The translations under genes and the position numbers were made by a program. A stretch of 39,668 nucleotides of DNA from the NCBI GenBank assembly GCA_937944395.1, contig CALDYW010000060.1:1-39668 (forward strand), given 5' to 3'. Source of the stretch: an uncultured Paracoccaceae bacterium. GTDB lineage: Bacteria; Pseudomonadota; Alphaproteobacteria; Rhodobacterales; Rhodobacteraceae. The stretch's first letter is position 1. Each line of letters starts with the position of its first letter. Below, piece by piece: positions 1-7,433 of the stretch. The notes beneath the pieces are model-generated. The model saw only the letters and a list, made by a program, of their open reading frames with translations. It did no database searches and was not told where the DNA came from.

Positions 1-222
1 CGGGCGATTGCGCCGCCCCGCCGGTCCGCCTGAGTGCGGCCGCCCTTTGGCGGGGAACGCCCGGCGCCGGATCGGGGCGAAGCCGCGGCGCCTGGCCGCC
101 GTCGAAGCGGGCGCAGCCGCGGCAGGCGGCACGATCCGCGCCCCCGCCGACCCTGCGCGTGGCGCGCTTCACAAGCCCGCGCCGGCGTGGCAAGGCGGAG
201 CCGGGAACGAAGGGAGAAGCGC
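1..222. other. Window start, no supported gene
   Basis: No recognisable protein was seen here on either strand. A reading frame open from base 1 ends in TGA at 31-33 and could be the tail of a gene lying upstream, but ten codons are too few to support it. The remainder is GC-rich leader for the gene starting at 223; a purine-rich AAGGGAGAAG stretch at 210-219 serves as its ribosome binding site. Confidence 0.4.
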
Positions 223-462
223 ATGAGCACGCCCGTCTTCATCCAGCTGCGCTGCCGACCTGGGCAGACCTATGCCGTGGCCGAGGCCATCGTGCTGCGC
301 GAGATCCATTCCGAACTCTACTCGACGAGCGGCGACTACGACCTGCTGCTGAAGCTCTATATCCCCGAAGGCGAGGACGTGGGGCGCTGGATCAACGACC
401 ATCTGCTCGACATCCCCGGCATCGACCGGTCGCTGACCACGATGACCTTCCGGGCCTTCTGA
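223..462 (+). CDS. Stand-alone Lrp/AsnC ligand-binding (RAM) domain protein
   Basis: This 79-residue protein consists only of the alpha-beta sandwich that forms the effector-binding half of Lrp/AsnC regulators. There is no helix-turn-helix. Family traits are the opening beta strand (VFIQLRCRPGQ), the central SGDYDLLLKLYIP strand and the closing PGIDRSLTTMTF strand. Such short proteins are known in bacteria and archaea and form ring oligomers that bind amino acids or other small molecules; a regulatory partner is not evident here. The ATG at 223 has a purine-rich site (GGGAGAAG) just upstream. The long frame that runs upstream of this ATG encodes arginine-rich sequence without family similarity, so it was not used. 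The neighbour downstream is a LacI regulator on the same strand; whether they are cotranscribed is unclear, because a promoter is likely in the 91-base gap. Confidence 0.8.
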   Translation: MSTPVFIQLRCRPGQTYAVAEAIVLREIHSELYSTSGDYDLLLKLYIPEGEDVGRWINDHLLDIPGIDRSLTTMTFRAF

Positions 463-498
463 GGTCGCGCGCCGCGGCGGCGGGGTGGCCGGCGGTTG

Positions 499-516
499 AT
501 GATTGACGTACCTCAG
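499..516. promoter_or_regulatory. Degenerate LacI-type operator upstream of the regulator gene
   Basis: The right half-site ACCTCAG (510-516) is identical to that of the perfect palindrome at 4914-4931, and the whole 18-base window matches it at 13 positions. It overlaps a good -35 candidate, TTGACG at 503-508, followed after 17 bases by a weak -10, CACAGT, at 526-531. Binding here would block RNA polymerase, so autorepression by the LacI protein is inferred. Confidence 0.5.
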
Positions 517-553
517 TTTCGGTCGCACAGTCCGCACCTTGGAGGTGAGCGCG

Positions 554-1591
554 GTGACCCGGCCGACGGTGAACGACATCGCCAGGGAGGCGGGCGTGAG
601 CCTGGCCACGGTCGATCGGGTGATGAACGACCGGCCGGGGGTGCGTGCGGCCACGGTCGCCCGGGTGCATGAGGCGATCCGGCGGCTCGGCTATGTGCGC
701 GACGTCGCGGCGGCGAACCTGGCGCGCCAGCGCAGCTACCGCGTCGCCTTCGTGTTGCCGGAGGGCACCTCGCAGGTTCTCGACACGCTTTGCGGAACGG
801 TCGCGGCGGCGGCGCGGATTGCCGCGGCAGACCGCACGCGGGTCGATCTGCTGCGCTTCCCGGCCGAGGATCCGCATGCCCTTGTCGCATTGCTGCTCGA
901 ACTTCCGGAGCGCGAGCTGGACGGCGTCGCGCTGATGGCGCCCGAGACGCCGCATGTGCGCGACGCGATCCGGACGCTCAGGGCGAAGGGCCTGGCCGTG
1001 GTGGCCCTGGTCTCGGATCTGCCGAACACCGAGCGCGACCATTTCGTCGGCGTGGACAACCGCGCCGCGGGACGGGTTGCCGGGGTGCTGATGGGCCGGT
1101 TCCTCGGGCCCGCGCCGGCGCAGGTCATGGTGCTGTCGGCGTCGATGCAGCTGCGCGAGGCGATCGAGCGGCGAGTGGGGTTCGACGAGGTGGTGCAGCG
1201 CGACTTCCCGCATGTGACGGTCCTGCCCTCGCTCGAGGGCCACGACGACCCCGCCACCGTGGCCCGCGTGGTGCGCGAGCTGCTGGCGGGCGCGCCGGAG
1301 ATCGCCGGGGTCTACTCCCTCGGCACCGGCAACCGGGCGCTGACCGCGGCGCTGGCCGCGGCGGGGCTGCCGCGGCGGCCGGTGGTGATCGCCCACGAGC
1401 TCACGCCGCACACCCGAGCCGCCCTCGTCGCCGGGACGATCGACGCGGTCATCGCGCAGAACCTTGGGCATGTCGTGCGCAGCGCGCTGAGAGTGCTGCG
1501 CGCACGCACCGACCGGGTGCCGATCGACCCGGGACAGGAGCAGATCCGGATCGAGATCGTGATCCGCGAGAACCTGCCGCCCGGCCCCTGA
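554..1591 (+). CDS. LacI-family transcriptional regulator
   Basis: A 345-residue LacI/GalR regulator. The N-terminal helix-turn-helix is clear (PTVNDIAREAGVSLATVDRV, about residues 4-23), followed by the hinge helix (DVAAANLARQRS) and a periplasmic-binding-protein-like sensor domain beginning near YRVAFVLPEGTSQ. The sensor shows the usual segments: the VALVSDLPN strand, the FVGVDNRAAGRVAGVLMG motif and IAGVYSLGTGN. I chose the GTG at 554 because it starts three residues before the conserved TVNDIA and has a GGAGG at 541-545 at good spacing. An earlier TTG at 503 gives 17 extra non-conserved residues and coincides with a probable -35 hexamer. It is followed closely by the sugar-isomerase and dehydrogenase genes and probably controls them and the ABC importer through the operators at 499-516 and 4914-4931. 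The effector is unknown. Confidence 0.9.
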   Translation: MTRPTVNDIAREAGVSLATVDRVMNDRPGVRAATVARVHEAIRRLGYVRDVAAANLARQRSYRVAFVLPEGTSQVLDTLCGTVAAAARIAAADRTRVDLLRFPAEDPHALVALLLELPERELDGVALMAPETPHVRDAIRTLRAKGLAVVALVSDLPNTERDHFVGVDNRAAGRVAGVLMGRFLGPAPAQVMVLSASMQLREAIERRVGFDEVVQRDFPHVTVLPSLEGHDDPATVARVVRELLAGAPEIAGVYSLGTGNRALTAALAAAGLPRRPVVIAHELTPHTRAALVAGTIDAVIAQNLGHVVRSALRVLRARTDRVPIDPGQEQIRIEIVIRENLPPGP

Positions 1592-1631
1592 GCCGGGCGG
1601 CCCATCACGACACCCGAGGGAGGGAGACACG

Positions 1632-2687
1632 ATGAGGACGATCAGGGGACCCGGCCTGTTCCTGGCGCAATTCGCGGGCGATGCGGCGCCGTTCGATTCC
1701 TGGCGCGCGATCACCCGCTGGGCGGCGGATTGCGGCTACGAGGGGGTCCAGATCCCGTCCTGGGACGGGCGGCTGTTCGACCTCGAGATGGCGGCGGCCT
1801 CGAAGGACTACTGCGACGAGATCCGCGGGGTGGCGGCCGAGGCGGGGCTTGCGGTGACCGAACTCTCGACGCATCTGCAGGGCCAGCTGGTCGCCGTGCA
1901 TCCCGCCTATGATGCGGCCTTCGACGGGTTCGCCGCGCCGGCGGTGCGCGGCAATCCGGCGGCACGCCAGCAATGGGCGGTCGACCAGGTGAAGAAGGCG
2001 CTGACCGCCAGCCGCAACCTCGGCCTCACCGCGCATGCCACTTTCTCGGGCGCGCTGGCCTGGCCCTTCGTCTATCCCTGGCCGCAGCGGCCGGCGGGCC
2101 TGATCGAGACCGCCTTCGACGAACTGGCCCGGCGCTGGCGCCCGATCCTCGATCATGCCGAGGCGATGGGGGTGGATGTCTGCTACGAGATCCATCCCGG
2201 CGAGGACCTGCACGACGGCGTCACCTTCGAGATGTTCCTCGAGCGCGTCGGCAACCACCCGCGGGCGCGGATGCTCTACGATCCCAGCCACTACGTCCTG
2301 CAGGGGCTCGACTACCTCGACCACATCGACATCTATCACGAGCGGATCGGGATGTTCCACGTGAAGGATGCGGAACTGAACCCGACCGGAAGGCAGGGGG
2401 TCTATGGCGGCTACCAGTCCTGGGTGAACCGGGCGGGCCGCTTTCGCTCGCCCGGAGACGGCCAGGTGGATTTCGGCGGCGTGTTCTCGAAGCTGACCCA
2501 GTACGGGTTTACCGGCTGGGCAGTGGTCGAATGGGAATGCTGCCTCAAGCACCCCGAGGACGGCGCCCGCGAGGGCGCGGCCTTCGTGCGTGCCCATATC
2601 ATCCGGGTGACCGAGAAGGCCTTCGACGATTTCGCCGGCTCGGGCGCCGACGCGGCGGCCAACCGGCGGATGCTGGGCCTGGCCTGA
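1632..2687 (+). CDS. Sugar phosphate isomerase/epimerase-type TIM barrel protein
   Basis: A 351-residue member of the xylose-isomerase-like TIM-barrel superfamily (AP endonuclease 2 fold), which includes IolE, Hyi and keto-sugar epimerases. Candidate divalent-metal and catalytic residues sit in the expected order: Glu in VCYEIHPGE, Asp in MLYDPSHYVLQGLD, His in MFHVKDAE and Glu in WAVVEWECC. The last pair of acidic residues comes near the C-terminal end of the barrel, as in this family. A strong ribosome binding site (GAGGGAGGGAGA) precedes the ATG. It lies 40 bases after the LacI gene and is therefore probably in the same transcript. The family interconverts ketoses or their phosphates, or acts on inosose; the true substrate cannot be read from sequence. 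It is the intact counterpart of the damaged barrel gene that follows. Confidence 0.85.
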   Translation: MRTIRGPGLFLAQFAGDAAPFDSWRAITRWAADCGYEGVQIPSWDGRLFDLEMAAASKDYCDEIRGVAAEAGLAVTELSTHLQGQLVAVHPAYDAAFDGFAAPAVRGNPAARQQWAVDQVKKALTASRNLGLTAHATFSGALAWPFVYPWPQRPAGLIETAFDELARRWRPILDHAEAMGVDVCYEIHPGEDLHDGVTFEMFLERVGNHPRARMLYDPSHYVLQGLDYLDHIDIYHERIGMFHVKDAELNPTGRQGVYGGYQSWVNRAGRFRSPGDGQVDFGGVFSKLTQYGFTGWAVVEWECCLKHPEDGAREGAAFVRAHIIRVTEKAFDDFAGSGADAAANRRMLGLA

Positions 2688-2696
2688 ACGGGCGCC

Positions 2697-2768
2697 GGGG
2701 GGCGCTGCCCCCCGTCCCCGGCTGTGCCGGGGACTCCCCCCGGGATATTTGCGGACCGGACATGGAGC
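2697..2768 (+). repeat. Intergenic repeat element, copy 1 (paired hairpins plus GGATATTT core)
   Basis: Two adjacent GC hairpins (stem 2697-2703/2707-2713, loop 3; stem 2714-2721/2727-2734, loop 5) are followed by a 32-base core at 2737-2768 that recurs without mismatch at 12581-12612. A diverged third copy is near 14935-14990. The element begins soon after the stop codon of the preceding gene and could end transcription or protect the mRNA 3' end. From memory, similar sequences are common after stop codons in Rhodobacteraceae. Confidence 0.75.
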
Positions 2769-2814
2769 GGACGCCGGTGCGAGGGACTGGCCGCGGGCAG
2801 GGGAGGGACAGGCG

Positions 2815-3719
2815 GTGAGGATCGGAGTCAACCTGCTTCTGTGGACGACGCAGGTCGGGCGCGAACACCTGCCGGTGCTGCGGGCGCTGAAGTCGGCCGG
2901 CCATGACGGGGTCGAGGTGCCGGTGTTCCGCGGCAGCCCGTCGGCGCATGCGGAGACGGGGCGGATGCTGGCGGGCGAGGGGCTGGCGGCGACCGTGGTG
3001 GGGATCGTGCAGGAGGCGGCGCGCAATCCGATGAGCCCGGATCCGGCGGCGCGGGCGGCGGGGATCGATGACCTGAAGCGGCTGGTGGACTGTTCCGTGG
3101 CGATGGGGGCCGAGGTGCTCTGCCGCCCCTTCACCCGGCCGCTCGCCACATTCTCGGGCCGCGGGCCGATGGCGGCGGAACGGGTGCATCTGGTCGCCGC
3201 GCACCGCGCCGTGGCGGATCATGCGGGGGGCGCACTCAGGCTGGCGGTGGAGCCGGTCAATCGCTTCGAGTGCTATGCGCTGAACACCGTGGCCGATGCC
3301 GCGCGGCTGGTGGCCGAGGTCGGACGGCCGGACTACGGGAGGCTCTGCGACACCTTCCACGCCAATATCGAGAAGCGCGACCCTGCCGGGGCGATCCGGG
3401 CGGGGGGCGGGGCGATCGCGCATGTCCACAGCTCGGAGACCGGCGCGGCACGCCGGGACGCGGGCGTGTGGATTTCGCCGCCGCCGTCGCGGCGCCGAGC
3501 GACATCGGCTATGACGGCTGGCTTACGGTCGGGGCCTTCGGCCCTGCGCTGCCCGACATCGCGGCGGCGACGCGGGTCTGGCGGCCGCTGTTCGGGGACG
3601 AGGCGGAGGTCTATACCGGGGCCCTGGCGCTGATCCGCCGGCTCTGGGACGCACCCCGGGGTCGGCGCGAAAGCGGAACGGGAGAGGGAGGGAGCGATGG
3701 CGATCGAGGGCAGGGATGA
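2815..3719 (+). pseudogene. Frameshifted sugar isomerase/epimerase (D-tagatose 3-epimerase/Hyi-like)
   Basis: The TIM-barrel sequence runs well from a GTG at 2815 (ribosome site GGGAGGG at 2801-2807) through RIGVNLLLWT, the metal-ligand region LAVEPVNRFECYALNT and CDTFHANIEKRD, to IAHVHSSE. Near 3435-3450 homology jumps to another frame, which continues with RGTPGRGRVDFA, SDIGYDGWLTV and FGPALPDIAAATRVWRPLF and stops at 3719, inside the next gene. The net change is the loss of one base modulo three. Independently, the position that is Glu in the family (usually V-E-A-F or I-E-A-F near the C-terminus, a metal ligand and catalytic acid/base) reads V-G-A-F here, a single A-to-G change. A sequencing error could explain the frameshift but not both changes equally well. 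I infer a decaying gene; the intact barrel gene just upstream may suffice for the pathway. Confidence 0.8.
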
Positions 3720-4899
3720 CGGCGCGGTGGCGGAGGCCGGCGCGGGCGCGCGGCCGCGGCCGATCCGGCTCGGGATGGTCGGGGGCGGGCTGGGTGCCTT
3801 CATCGGTGCGGTGCACCGCATGGCGGCGCGGCTCGACGGCCATTTCGAACTGGTCGCGGGTGCATTCAGCGCCGATCCGGAGAAGAGCCGCGCCTCGGGC
3901 GCCGCGCTCGGCCTGCCGGAAGGGCGGGTCTACGGAGATTTCGGGCAGATGGCCAAGCGCGAGGCGCGGCGCCGGGACGGAATCGAGGCGGTGGCGATCG
4001 TCACGCCGAACCACATGCATGCGCCGGTGGCGCGCGCCTTCCTGTCGCGCGGCATTCACGTCATCTGCGACAAGCCGCTGACCGCGACGCTGCGGGAGGC
4101 GAAGGCGCTGGCGGCGGCAGCGGAGGGCTCGGAGGCACTGTTCGTGCTCACCCACAACTACACGGCCTATCCGATGGTCCGTCAGGCGCGGGCGATGGTG
4201 GCGGCGGGCGATCTCGGAACCCTGCGGGTGGTGCAGGTGGAATACGCCCAGGACTGGCTGACGACGCCGCTCGAGGCCACCGGGCAGAAGCAGGCCGAGT
4301 GGCGCACCGATCCCGCGCGCTCGGGTGCGGGCGGGGCGACCGGCGACATCGGCACCCATGCGTTCAACCTCGCGTGCTTCGTCAGCGGGCTCGCGCTCGA
4401 CAGTCTGGCGGCCGACCTCTCGGCCTTCGTGCCCGGTCGGCGGGTTGACGACAACGGCCATGTGCTGCTGCGCTTCGAGGGCGGGGCGAAGGGCATGTTG
4501 TGGTGCAGCCAGGTCGCGCCCGGCAACGAGAATGCCCTGCGCCTGAGGGTCTATGGCGAGAGGGGCGGCCTCGAATGGGCGCAGGAGGATCCGAACTGCC
4601 TGTGGTTCACCCCCTACGGCGAGCCGAAGCGGCTGATCACCCGGGGCGGTGCCGGGGCCGGGCCCGAGGCGGCGCGGCTGTCGCGCGTGCCGCCGGGCCA
4701 CCCCGAGGGCTACATCGAGGGCTTCGCGAACCTCTATGCCGAGGCGGCCGCGGCGATCCGCGCGCGGCAGGCCGGCCGGGCGCCGGATCCGGCGGTGAGC
4801 TATCCCACGGTGCAGGACGGGCTTCTCGGCGTCGCCTTCGTCGAGGCCTGCGTGCGGTCGTCGAGGAAGAACGGGGCCTGGGTGAAGCTGGCGATCTAG
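3697..4899 (+). CDS. Gfo/Idh/MocA family NAD(P)-dependent oxidoreductase
   Basis: A 400-residue dehydrogenase. The N-terminal Rossmann fold has the dinucleotide-binding GMVGGGLGAFIG near residues 27-38, then AIVTPNHMHAPVARAFL and the CDKPLT motif (the family E/D-K-P lysine, which binds cofactor and substrate). The C-terminal alpha/beta domain contains the conserved TGDIGTHAFNLACF segment with the catalytic His. Members oxidise or reduce cyclic polyols, sugars and sugar acids, such as myo-inositol. The ATG is preceded by a strong GAGGGAGGGAGC site and lies within the end of the preceding pseudogene's second frame, so translation of the two was probably coupled originally. About 20 residues (GAVAEAGAGARPRP) before the Rossmann fold look unstructured. 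Context suggests oxidation of the sugar or polyol imported by the downstream ABC system. Confidence 0.88.
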   Translation: MAIEGRDDGAVAEAGAGARPRPIRLGMVGGGLGAFIGAVHRMAARLDGHFELVAGAFSADPEKSRASGAALGLPEGRVYGDFGQMAKREARRRDGIEAVAIVTPNHMHAPVARAFLSRGIHVICDKPLTATLREAKALAAAAEGSEALFVLTHNYTAYPMVRQARAMVAAGDLGTLRVVQVEYAQDWLTTPLEATGQKQAEWRTDPARSGAGGATGDIGTHAFNLACFVSGLALDSLAADLSAFVPGRRVDDNGHVLLRFEGGAKGMLWCSQVAPGNENALRLRVYGERGGLEWAQEDPNCLWFTPYGEPKRLITRGGAGAGPEAARLSRVPPGHPEGYIEGFANLYAEAAAAIRARQAGRAPDPAVSYPTVQDGLLGVAFVEACVRSSRKNGAWVKLAI

Positions 4900-4913
4900 G
4901 TTCGGCGGAAGGC

Positions 4914-4931
4914 CTGAGGTGCGTACCTCAG
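4914..4931. promoter_or_regulatory. Perfect LacI-type operator before the ABC importer genes
   Basis: CTGAGGTGCGTACCTCAG is a 7+4+7 inverted repeat with perfect arms and a central CG, the usual build of LacI/GalR operators. It lies in the 134-base gap before the binding-protein gene. A degenerate copy occurs upstream of the LacI gene at 499-516. The regulator-operator pairing is inferred from proximity and from the shared half-site. Confidence 0.7.
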
Positions 4932-4938
4932 AAATCGG

Positions 4939-4968
4939 TGGACAGCGCTGCGCCACCTCGCCTATCGT
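4939..4968 (+). promoter_or_regulatory. Candidate sigma-70 promoter for the ABC importer operon
   Basis: TGGACA (4939-4944) and TATCGT (4963-4968) are 18 bases apart, with five and four matches to the consensus hexamers. The palindrome ends eight bases upstream of the -35. If this promoter is right, the operator is centred near -50, which would fit interference with, or assistance to, polymerase binding rather than a roadblock. Confidence 0.35.
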
Positions 4969-5033
4969 TGCCCCGCAGTTCGAGAAGGCCGGAGATTCGA
5001 GCCGGCACCACCATCAGACCGGGAGGCTGAGAC

Positions 5034-6347
5034 ATGAAATCCAGATACCTTGGCGCCAGCGCAGCCGTGGCGATTGCCGCAGGGGCGGGAAGCGTTCAGG
5101 CTGAGACGCTGACGCTCTGCTGGGCCGCCTGGGACCCGGCGAATGCGCTGGTGGAGCTGTCGAAGGACTTCGAGGCGCAGTCCGGCCACAGCATGCGCTT
5201 CGAGTTCGTCCCCTGGCCGAACTTCGCCGACCGGATGCTGAACGAGCTGAACTCGGGCGGGAAGCTCTGCGACCTGCTGATCGGCGACAGCCAGTGGATC
5301 GGCGGCGGGGCCGAGAACGGCCATTACGTCAAGCTCAACGACTTCTTCGACGCCAACGGCATCAGCATGGACGACTTCATGCCGGCCACGGTCTATGCCT
5401 ATTCGACCTGGCCGAAGGGCACGCCGAACTATTACGCGCTGCCGGCGATGGGCGACGCCAACGGCTGGTTCTACCGCAAGGACTGGTTCACCGACCCCGA
5501 GATCATGGCCGCCTACAAGGAGGCGACCGGCGAGGAGCTGCGCGAGCCCCAGAGCCAGCGCGAGCTGATGCAGATCGCCAAGTTCTTCCAGGGCCGCGAG
5601 ATCGACGGCAAGACCGTCTATGGTGTGTCGATCTTCACCGAACGCGGGTCCGAGGGGATCACGATGGGGGCCACCGGCGCCCTCTACGCCTGGGGCTTCA
5701 AGTACGAGAACACGCCGGGCAGCTACGACATGGAGGGGGCGGTCAACTCGCCCGAGGCGGTCGAGGCGCTGGAGTTCTACAAGGAACTCTACGAGTGCTG
5801 CACGCCGCCGGGCTACGACAACGCCTACATGGAACAGTCGCTCGACGCCTTCAAGTCGGGCCAGGTCGCGATGGCGATGAACTGGTTCGCCTTCTTCCCG
5901 GGCCTCTATGCCGATCCGAACACCGGGGGCGACAAGATCGACTTCTTCGTGAACCCGCCGCAGAACGTCGCCGCCTCGACGCTCGGCGGGCAGGGCATCT
6001 CGGTGGTCAGCTACTCCGACAAGCAGGACGCGGCGCTGGAGTACATCAAGTGGTTCGCCCAGCCCGAGGTGCAGAAGAAGTGGTGGTCGATGGGCGGCTA
6101 TTCCTGCCACATGTCGGTGCTGGGTGATCCGGGCTTCGCCGACACCGCACCCTTCGCGGCCGACTTCCTGGTGGCGATGGAAGGCGTGCGGGACTTCTGG
6201 CAGGAACCGGCCTATGCCTCGCTGCTGCTGGCGATGCAGGAGCGGCTGCACAACTACGTCGTGGCCGGCCAGGGCACGGCGCAGGAGGCGCTCGACGGCC
6301 TGATCGCCGACTGGACCGAGATCTTCGAGGACGAAGGCAAGCTCTGA
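5034..6347 (+). CDS. ABC transporter extracellular solute-binding protein (family 1)
   Basis: A 437-residue carbohydrate-type binding protein. A Sec signal peptide is visible (basic MKSRY, Ala-rich core, cleavage after SVQA at about residue 23). The mature part starts ETLTLCWAAWDPANAL and follows the family-1 pattern: FEAQSGHSMRFEFVPW, LIGDSQWIGGG, YYALPAMGDANGWFYRKD, SGQVAMAMNWFAFFPG and GGQGISVVSYSDKQDAALEYIKWF. It should capture the substrate in the periplasm for the two permeases encoded next. The ATG has GGGAGGCTGAGAC directly upstream. At least five Cys remain in the mature protein (including a CC pair in YECCTPPGYD), so disulfides are possible. The resemblance to glycerol and polyol binders of the rhizobial GlpV type is a recollection; the ligand is unassigned. 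Confidence 0.92.
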   Translation: MKSRYLGASAAVAIAAGAGSVQAETLTLCWAAWDPANALVELSKDFEAQSGHSMRFEFVPWPNFADRMLNELNSGGKLCDLLIGDSQWIGGGAENGHYVKLNDFFDANGISMDDFMPATVYAYSTWPKGTPNYYALPAMGDANGWFYRKDWFTDPEIMAAYKEATGEELREPQSQRELMQIAKFFQGREIDGKTVYGVSIFTERGSEGITMGATGALYAWGFKYENTPGSYDMEGAVNSPEAVEALEFYKELYECCTPPGYDNAYMEQSLDAFKSGQVAMAMNWFAFFPGLYADPNTGGDKIDFFVNPPQNVAASTLGGQGISVVSYSDKQDAALEYIKWFAQPEVQKKWWSMGGYSCHMSVLGDPGFADTAPFAADFLVAMEGVRDFWQEPAYASLLLAMQERLHNYVVAGQGTAQEALDGLIADWTEIFEDEGKL

Positions 6348-6355
6348 CCCGTCTG

Positions 6356-6410
6356 CCGGGGCGGCGTGCGCCGCCCCGGTCACCCCCGGCGGCGACCTGG
6401 TGACGCCGCC
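6356..6410 (+). terminator. Two hairpins between binding-protein and permease genes
   Basis: A perfect 10-bp stem (6356-6365 with 6370-6379, four-base loop) is followed by a 7-bp stem (6388-6394 with 6404-6410). There is no U-run, so this is more likely a partial terminator or an RNA-stabilising structure. That would allow more binding protein than permease to be made, as known for other importer operons such as malE-malF. Confidence 0.5.
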
Positions 6411-6485
6411 CCCTTCCGGGACCGCAACGAGGCGGCTCGGCCAGCGCGCTCGCCGCCGGGTCGCGCCAGCCCGAGGACCCATTCC

Positions 6486-7433
6486 ATGACCGACACGCCC
6501 GCCGATCGCCTTGCCCGCGCCACACCGCCCGCGATCGCGCGGCGCGTGCGCGGCCTCGGCGACCGGGCGATCGCCTGGATCTTCGTTGCGCCGACGATCT
6601 TCCTGCTGCTTGCAATCAACATCTTCCCGCTGATCTGGACGGTCCGCCTGAGCTTTACCAACTTCGCCGCGAACCGGCCGGGGCGCGAGGTGGAATGGGT
6701 CGGCCTCAGGAACTACGAACGGATCCTGACCGACGAACGGATCTGGGCGAACATGCAGACGACCGCCCATTTCCTGTTCTGGACGCTGTTCTTCCAGGTG
6801 GTGATCGGGTTCGCGCTGGCGTGGCTGATCAACCGCAGGTTCCGCGGCAACGACCTGGCGACGACGCTGATCGTGCTGCCGATGATGCTGTCGCCGGCGG
6901 TGGTCGGCAACTTCTGGACCTTTCTCTACCAGCCGCAGATCGGGCTGATCAACTACACGGTCGAGCTCTTCACCGGCATCCCGGCAAGCTCGTTCTCGAT
7001 GCTCGGGCCGGGCGGGCTGGCGAAGTGGTCGATCATAATCGTCGACACCTGGATGTGGACGCCCTTCGTCATGCTGATCTGCCTGGCGGGGCTCAGGTCG
7101 ATCCCCGACTACATCTACGAGGCGGCCGAGATCGACCGGGCCTCGAAATGGCGGCAGTTCTGGACGCTCACGGTGCCGATGGTGCTGCCGTTCCTGATGC
7201 TCGCGGTGCTGTTCCGCGGCATCGAGAACTTCAAGATGTTCGACATGGTGGTGCTGCTCACCGGCGGGGGGCCGGGGAACGAGACGCTGCTGGCCTCGAT
7301 CGACCTCAAGCGCGAGGCCTTCGAGAAATGGCGCACGGGCTATTCCTCGGCCTATGCCATCATCCTCTTCGTCACCGTGTTCGGGCTGGCGAGCATCTAC
7401 GTCAAGGCGCTGAACAGGGTGAGGGAAAGATGA
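6486..7433 (+). CDS. ABC sugar transporter permease 1 (MalF type)
   Basis: A 315-residue inner-membrane permease with about six hydrophobic segments; the first (AWIFVAPTIFLLLAINIFPL) is near residue 35. The cytoplasmic EAA loop that docks to the ATPase is present as EAAEIDRASKWRQFWTLTVP, with the conserved distal Pro and Leu. The ATG at 6486 follows a GAGGA at 6471-6475. The open frame starting further upstream crosses the hairpins and encodes low-complexity Arg/Pro sequence, so it was not used. Its stop codon overlaps the start of the next permease gene (ATGA), consistent with coupled translation and equal amounts of the two subunits. Confidence 0.92.
   Translation: MTDTPADRLARATPPAIARRVRGLGDRAIAWIFVAPTIFLLLAINIFPLIWTVRLSFTNFAANRPGREVEWVGLRNYERILTDERIWANMQTTAHFLFWTLFFQVVIGFALAWLINRRFRGNDLATTLIVLPMMLSPAVVGNFWTFLYQPQIGLINYTVELFTGIPASSFSMLGPGGLAKWSIIIVDTWMWTPFVMLICLAGLRSIPDYIYEAAEIDRASKWRQFWTLTVPMVLPFLMLAVLFRGIENFKMFDMVVLLTGGGPGNETLLASIDLKREAFEKWRTGYSSAYAIILFVTVFGLASIYVKALNRVRER

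Noticed and set aside
459-465. CTGAGGT half-site upstream of the operator at 499-516
   Set aside because: It includes the stop codon of the preceding gene and is 44 bases from the ACCTCAG half-site; a single 7-mer match is not enough to claim a second operator.
392-1714. Long minus-strand open frame across the LacI gene
   Set aside because: It is antisense to an evident LacI-family protein, is Arg/His/Gly-rich and has no recognisable domain; typical of opposite-strand frames in GC-rich coding DNA.
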